DNA from: Echiichthys vipera
Lineage: Eukaryota > Chordata > Actinopteri > Perciformes > Trachinidae
Length of the DNA: 64,000 nt
NCBI GenBank assembly: GCA_963691815.1
Contig: OY829645.1
Location: 620,001 to 684,000 of the forward strand
Direction of reading: 5' to 3'
Shown here piece by piece: positions 57,962-64,000 of this stretch (its first letter is position 1; each line of letters starts with the position of its first letter). The notes beneath the pieces were generated by a model. The model did no database searches and was not told the DNA's origin. It worked only from the letters and a program-made list of their open reading frames with translations. Made by a program: the position numbers and the translations under genes.

Positions 57962-60217
57962 GTAGGGATGCTCGATATTGGCTTTTCTACCGATATCCGA
58001 TATTCCGATATTGTCCAACTCTTGTCCCGATATATGCAGTCTTTTTACACCAAAATTGTTAGATAACAACATCACATATCACCTATTATGGAATTAACAC
58101 ATTATGCCTAATTTTATTGTGATGCCCCACTGGATGCATACATAGATGCAACATGGCTTTTCAAATGTAAACACTGTCTGTGCAAAATAAGTTCTTGAAA
58201 AAAGTGCCAAAAAAGTGCCATTCATTTATTTGTTTTTGTTTTTAGAGAGAATATTTTGCCTCAAACAACGCTACAGACAATAACAACACAAGGAAGATGC
58301 ATGTCTTCAGTCCAGAGTAGTAAACAAACATAGTCCTCTTTTTCCAGACTGAGTAACTGGCCATAACTTTGGCAAATAATACAATCAATAAATTATAAAC
58401 TGGGCTCAATCTGCCCTGCTCTTTCATATGAGTAACAAAATAGTGCAAATAACAAGAAAGGCACAAGAATGTTTAAAAACTTTAACATTTAAAGTGCAAC
58501 AAATGAAGCTCCAAGAAGACTGATGCTGACCGGTCCATATGACTGGCCTATTTCTTTTTCCGCATGTCCTCATGTGTGAGAGGCAGATTTTTCTGTATGA
58601 AAACTAGCATCTCGGCATTGTCACAATGTATGTGATTTCTCTTCTCATCAATGACATGGGCAACATTGCTGAACAGCCGTTCGCTGTCGACACTGGTGCA
58701 GGGTGCAGTCAGGTACTTGCGTGCAACACGAGCAACAGCAGGGAAGCGGGCCTGGTTGAGCCTCCAGTACTCCAAAGGGCATCCTTTCTGGAGGATGGCC
58801 TCTCCCAGGAATGCATGCACCTAAAGAAAGCGTAAAAAATAAAAGAAAGCAATAATTATATAAAATAATTCTTCCTTTTCTTTAATAGGATTTGTGTTTA
58901 CTTTTCTTTGAAGCACTGACAGCCAAATGTTTATTTTATTCATTGTATGTACATTTTCATGTGAAGTGCTCAACAGATTAAATAAGTTTGATAATAAAGT
59001 TTATTAACTACTCACCTGTGCTGTCTCACCTGTAGGTGCTTGATCGTCAACTTCATTTTCTGCGAGGATTTCTTGGTACATGTCCCGCAGGTTCAAGCTT
59101 CCAGTTCGGGCCCTCTTAGGTGGGCATTCCTGGTCCTCCTGGCCTGGGTCATCTGCACTGCCACCAGCAGCCTCTCTATTGCTGCCACGGGTCCTTTCAT
59201 TCACCACTTTAAGAAGCATATTGCGTGCTCCCTCCTTCTTATCTATGTCAAGGAAACGATCTTTGTAACGGGCATCAACCATGGTTGCAATGGCATAAAG
59301 AGGTTCAGATTGCACACAATTAAAGCGATCACTGACAGCTTCAAGTAGAGCACGTTTGGCTGTTTTCACACCTTTGTCAGATTCATCCTCCTTGGTAAGC
59401 AGCCGTGTCAGGGACACCACAGCAGGGATAACATTAGCAGCAGTTGCCTCTGCAGAGCTGATGTCCTTGGTTAGCTGCTCAAAAGGTTGCAGTAAGGGGA
59501 TCATCTTCTCCAGAATTCCCCATTGAGTTGCTGTCAGTTTCTGGGTTGCAGGGAGTTCATAATCATCAGCAAATGCACTTATAGACCTCTTCTGCTCCAC
59601 CAGGCTCTGCATCATATAATAGGTGGAATTCCACCTGGTGGGCACATCTTGTTGGAGCTTTTTGACAGGCATTTTGAGTTCCTTTTGTATGTCCTCAAGT
59701 TTACTGCAAGCTAGTGGTGAGTGCTTGAAGTGGCCTACCAGTCGCCTCCCCACGGCCAGAGCATCTGAAATGTTGCGGTGAGACAGGGCACCTCCGTTCA
59801 CTGCAAGCTGCAAGGTGTGCGCCATGCAGGGCAGACTTGACACACCAAACTCCACCGCAGCTTTAGCCATGTTACGCGCATTGTCTCTCACTACTACGTG
59901 TACTTTCGCCTTGGGGATATTCCATTTCTCGAACATACCTTCAAAAGTCGATGCAATTCGGTCTGCTGTGTGAGACCCACGGCACTCTTGAGAATGAAGA
60001 ACAGCCTTTTTCAACACGAAGTCCTCATCTGGCCATTGTGCAGTCAAGCTCAACATGTTAACCTGGTTAACGCTTGAAGACCAGATATCTGTAGTGAAGC
60101 TAATTGATACAGCACCAGAAATTAGCTTCTCGACGTGACTGTAAACAATGCTGTACAATTCGGGTAAGCAGTGGTCTACGTGTAGGCTTACTCTCCTACA
60201 GATACAACCACCGACAA
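57962..60217 (-). mobile_element. hAT (ZBED-like) transposon, 5' part missing
   Basis: The right end at about 57962 has TAGGGATGCTCGATATTGG followed by CCGATATCCGATATTCCGATA, a typical hAT subterminal repeat. The transposase is on the minus strand in two exons. Exon A (60217-59016) carries FTTDIWSSSVNQVNML, DNARNMAKA, the CMAHTLQLAV catalytic region and DVPTRWNSTYYM. Exon B (58820-58548) carries the dimerisation domain (TAPCTSVDSERLFSNV). The GT-AG intron 59015-58821 is phase 0. The BED zinc finger and left TIR are lost where an RTE-like LINE fragment abuts at about 60217. Confidence 0.85.
58548..60217 (-). pseudogene. hAT transposase, spliced, N-terminally truncated
   Basis: Exon A plus exon B give about 480 in-frame codons without a stop, from the RNase H-like core to the hAT C-terminal dimerisation domain. 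The intron (GTGAGT ... TTTCTTTAG) is 195 bp. Only the N-terminus with the DNA-binding BED finger is missing, so it cannot transpose alone. Confidence 0.8.
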
Positions 60218-60765
60218 GTGAGGGGACGATGGAGCGTGAGTTTGGCCGGAGAATCAGAGCAGCGGGGGTGGTGTTGCAGTCGCTCTACCGCACCGTTGTG
60301 ATGAAAAGAGAGTTGAGCCAGAGGGCAAAGCTCGTGATCTACCGGTCAATCTTCGTTCCTACCCTCACCTGACCGAAAATGGGTTTTCTCAGGAGGGTGG
60401 CTGGAGTCTCCCTTAGAGATAGGGTGAGAAGTTCAGCCATCCGTGAGGAACTCGGAGTAGAGCCGCTGATCCTTTGCGTTGAAAGGAGCCAGTTGAGGTG
60501 GTTCGGGCATCTAGTAAGGATGCCCCCTAGGCGCCTCCCTAGGGAGGTGTTCCAGGCAAGTCCAGCAGGGAGGAGGCCTCGGGGAAGATCCAGGACTAGG
60601 TGGAGAGGTTATATCTCCACACTGGCCTGGGAACGCCTCGGGATCCCCCAGTTAGAGCTGGTTAATGTGGCCCGGGAAAGGGAAGTTTGGGGTCCCCTGC
60701 TAAAGCTGCTGCCCCCGCGACCCGACACCGGATAAGCTGTTGAAGATGAGATGAGATGAGATTTG
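60218..60765 (+). mobile_element. RTE-like LINE 3' fragment
   Basis: SEGTMEREFGRRIRAAG through MGFLRRVAGVSLRDRVRSSAIREELGVEP and RSQLRWFGHLVRMPP to AREREVWGPLLKLLPPRPDTG stop. It closely matches 33920-34490 and ends in a (GATGA)n tail at 60745-60762. It is 5'-truncated, and a small deletion near 60368 joins PTLT to the next block. Confidence 0.88.
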
Positions 60766-61470
60766 TTGATGAATGAGTTACTATATATATATATAAACTA
60801 TATAGAGATGGTATGATAAATAAGTAAGGTAAGAAGCTCTAGTTCGGATATTGGTATGGTAATAATAATAATAATTTTAGTAAACAAGTCAATGATAAAT
60901 ACATAAATAAATTAATAAGTAAATAAAACATAATTATGATGATGAATTTGTAGTCATAATATAGTAAAATAATAATGGCATTATCGTGGTTATTATTGAG
61001 GAAAAATAATAATAATAATTATAGTTAAAAATAATAATAACAATAATTAAACAAATGAATAAATAAATAAGAAACTATAGTTATAATAATGATATCTTGG
61101 ATAAATAAGATAACCTACATCTATAATGATGATGTTCAGAACAGTTGTTATGGTAATATGATAGATAAATGATGCAAAAAAAACACCTTTAGATATGATG
61201 ATGGTATGGTGATAATAATAATGACAATAGCAACAACAATAATAACAATCATAACCATAATATTCAGTCAGAAGCGTATCTGTGCTTGTAATATGAATAA
61301 ACACATTCAACGAAGTGAGCGTATTAGTCATTGTCGTAGTCATAGTGATTATAAAAATAGTGCTAATATAGTAATAATATCAATAGTAATAATAAAAAAA
61401 GAAAAGCAAAGGAAAATAAAGACTGGAAGAGAGAATATTTTAGTTAGGGCAAGTAAGAGGCAGAAGAAAG
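60766..61470. repeat. AT-rich region of TAA/ATAA microsatellites
   Basis: Repeated short runs of AATAAT, ATAAAT, TATATA and TGATGATAA. Open frames over it are low-complexity. No gene. Confidence 0.75.
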
Positions 61471-61857
61471 AAAAAAAGGGGGGGCTTAGGAATGTGTGCG
61501 GCATTGGTGTGGGTACAGGTCCGTCGAGGAGAGGAATGGGGACCATCTTTCTGTGAAAGCAGTTATTTTGTTGTTATTGTAAGCAGTGAGTTTTTCCATA
61601 GAGATGTGTTCCAAAAGAAGATTGATCTAGTGGTTGATGTTTATTGAGTTTTTGAATTTCCAATTTTGGAGATAATTTTTTTTAGTCCAGTATGGAGGAG
61701 AGGTTTTTTCCAAAAAGAGTGAACTGGTTGGCAAGCCCAGAGTGCATGAAGGTAGTTATTTATTGTTCCTGTTAAGCATTGTCAGCAAATGTCTGTGGTT
61801 GTTAGCCCCATTTTGTGCATTTTATATTGTGTGATATGTGTTAGGTGGATGATTTTA
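61471..61857. other. No gene seen; left flank of a LINE
   Basis: GT-rich non-coding DNA. It continues after the LINE at 63541 in similar style, as expected for an interrupted sequence. Confidence 0.4.
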
Positions 61858-62073
61858 TATTGGATTAACTGAAGAACCAGTCCACAGACGATGCCATCAA
61901 CACTGTAATTCACATCACCCTCACTCACCTAGAGGCCAAGGACACATACGTCAGACTGCTTTTCATAGACTACAGCTCAGCGTTTAACATGGTCATTCCC
62001 CATAAACTCTCTACTAAGCTCCTCACTCTTGGTTTGACACTTAGCCTCTGTAACTGGATGCTGAGCTTCCTCA

Positions 62074-62700
62074 ATGCCAGACCCCATTGACAGACCCCAG
62101 TCAGTCAGAGTTGGCAACTGCACATCTCAAACAAGAACTGTAAGCATAGGGACCCCCCAGGGCTGCGTGCTGAGTCCCTTGCTATACACCCTCTTCACCT
62201 ATGATTTTGTGGCCACCCAGAACAACAACAGTATTGTAAAGTTTGCGGACGATACTACAGTCATCGGACTGATTACTGGTGGGTCGGAGACGGTGTATAG
62301 GAGAGAGGTGGCAGAACTTGTGGCCTGGTGTCAAGACAATAATCTCTCCTTGAATGCAGAAAAGACCAAGGAGATGATCATTCACCCGAGAAGGAAGACA
62401 GTGCAGCACATACCCCTGTGCATAGGTGAGACAGAAGTGGACAGGGTGAAAACCTTCAAATTCCTCTGGACTTACATCAGCGAGGACCTTACTTGGTCTC
62501 ACAACGCACAGCAGAGGATTAAAAAAGCCCAGCAGCGACTGTACTTCCTGAGAAAGCTGAGAAAATTTGGCATGTCATCCAAAATCCTCAGCAACTTCAA
62601 CGGGTGTACGGTTGAGAGTATCCTCACCAGCTCCATCACAGTCTGGTATGGAAACTGCACTGCCCAAGACAGGAAGGCCCTCCAGCGGGTGGTCAAAACA
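62074..62700 (+). pseudogene. LINE reverse transcriptase, palm to thumb
   Basis: About 210 codons open with FADD intact. The frame is entered by a shift at about 62080 and lost at about 62700, where a short deletion joins RVVKTV to the later WNSLP-like text. The last block (RRAHNIIKDSTHPQHRLFKLLP) continues in another frame to about 62825. Confidence 0.8.
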
Positions 62701-62961
62701 GTCCATCTCTGGAACAGCCTTCCACTCACTTCAGGACATCTACTCCACCATGGCCACCAGAAGAGCCCACAACATCATCAAAGACAGCACCCACCCACAG
62801 CACAGACTCTTCAAGCTGCTGCCATAAGGCAGACGCTACAGGAGTCTGAGATCCAGAACCACTAGGATGACAAACAGTTTTTATCCACAGGCCATCAGGC
62901 TGGTGAACAGCTCCCTCATCAAGAACCCCCCCTCCCTCACATCCCTGAACTGATTTACTTA

Positions 62962-63125
<164 letters not shown>

Positions 63126-63540
63126 TGATTAACATACAAACACTGCTGCTACTCTCTGTACTCTCAATACTTGTTGTCATTTCTTCCTAGAATCTACCGT
63201 GCACTACTGTCCTTGGATCTGTTCTACTTCTAAGATTTTTTTTTTTTTCATTTTAATCGTGCAATATTGTCCTTGGATCTGTTCTAAGATTCCCTCTTTT
63301 CATTTTAATTTTAATTAGCTTTATTTTTGGTCTGTACATTTTTTTTAACTTAAATTTTATTGTAGCCTTTTTAAAATTCTATTTCTGACACTGTTTAGTT
63401 AAATATATATATCTTTATTTCATTTTTACTTTCTTTGTGACCAGGGAGATGTGCAAAGTAAGAATTTCATTGTGCAGTGACGTCTGTCTTAACTGAACAT
63501 ATGACAATAAACACCTTGAATCCTTGAATTTGTATTGGAT

Positions 63541-64000
63541 GTCATGGTAAACCAGTGGGTTATTGGGAGTGTTATTGAATTCTCTGAAGCTAATATTAAT
63601 CTGTATAGTTTTTCTTTAGTTTAGTTTAAGTTAGTTTATTTGTATTTTTAAAGTAATTATGTCGTCAATTATTCAGAACGTTCAAGTTGGATGTCTCTTG
63701 ATCTTGATTTTAGATTTGAGTATGGATTTAAGTTGTGAGTAATTTAAAAATTGTCTATCAATTCCTTGGTTCTGTATGAAGTTGTTGGAATTTTACACAC
63801 AATACTTTAGTCAAATCAGAAGGACCTCACAGAGTATATATTGCGTATTTCAAATTCTACAGGAGGCTTTCTGGAGTCAGCAAGTCGTTGGCAGTTTAGT
63901 GCGCCAGCAGGCATTTATTAGCAGAAGGACATCGGATGATACAGACGTCTGGAGAAATGTTCTATTCTCTATCTTGAGTAACTGTGTGCAACACAGTACC
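63541..64000. other. No gene seen; possible LTR edge on minus strand
   Basis: AT-rich. On the minus strand, AATAAA at 63918-63913 followed by TTGCTGACTCC and TGTAGA resembles the order at 41055-41000 (AATAAA, CTGCTGACTCC, TGTAGA) next to the second retroviral relic. It may be part of a related LTR that continues beyond the window. Confidence 0.25.

Noticed and set aside
58548..60217. Domesticated ZBED host gene
   Set aside because: It keeps a transposon end at 57962 and lacks the BED finger and 5' exon; a truncated transposon fits better.

Overview
The window is vertebrate nuclear DNA from a ray-finned fish, most likely a percomorph. The evidence is GT-AG introns, AATAAA signals, a teleost-type kisspeptin-1 precursor, and a dense mix of fish transposons (L2/Rex-like, RTE-like and R2/HERO-like LINEs, Ty3/gypsy LTR elements, Harbinger, hAT, endogenous retroviruses). 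No bacterial feature was seen. All family names come from reading translated sequence and motifs; no database search was possible. || Two host genes can be assembled on the + strand with consistent exon phases. (1) kiss1 has coding exons 6287-6380 and 7766-7989 and encodes a 105-aa precursor. It ends in an amidatable 15-mer whose core reads YNLNTFGLRY, with Thr where teleost Kiss1 normally has Ser. A possible TATA box (1508) and non-coding exon (to 1617) lie upstream, and a poly(A) signal is at 8104. (2) A leukocyte-type immunoglobulin receptor has eight exons from 12232 to 54207 and 592 aa. It has a short signal peptide, four Ig-like domains (three in one uninterrupted 933-bp exon), a poly-proline stalk, a transmembrane helix, and a tail with a YxN motif, an ITSM-like motif and a C-terminal ITIM. 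It resembles CD300/pIgR-like inhibitory receptors. || Layout: 1-8.6 kb is the kiss1 region with a 28-bp minisatellite and MITEs. 8.7-12.2 kb holds a possible minus-strand exon, a DNA-transposon fragment and a dead LINE. 12.2-18.7 kb carries the extracellular and membrane exons of the receptor, with a Harbinger copy in one intron. 18.7-46.3 kb is a single 27.65-kb intron that separates the membrane exon from the signalling tail. It contains two opposed L2-like LINEs, a pol-less retrovirus relic with env (minus), a twin-primed RTE-like LINE, a LINE carrying nested Harbinger and hAT insertions, a second retroviral env relic (minus) and another LINE fragment. 46.3-54.2 kb holds the tail exons, with two broken gypsy elements in the last intron. 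54.2-64 kb has no recognised host gene: a HERO-like LINE with a restriction-enzyme-like endonuclease, a spliced hAT transposase relic, an RTE-like 3' end, AT-rich microsatellites, and a LINE with target-site duplication and a long (AC)n tract. || Nearly all transposon genes are broken, so the working products of this window are probably the kisspeptin precursor and the Ig receptor.
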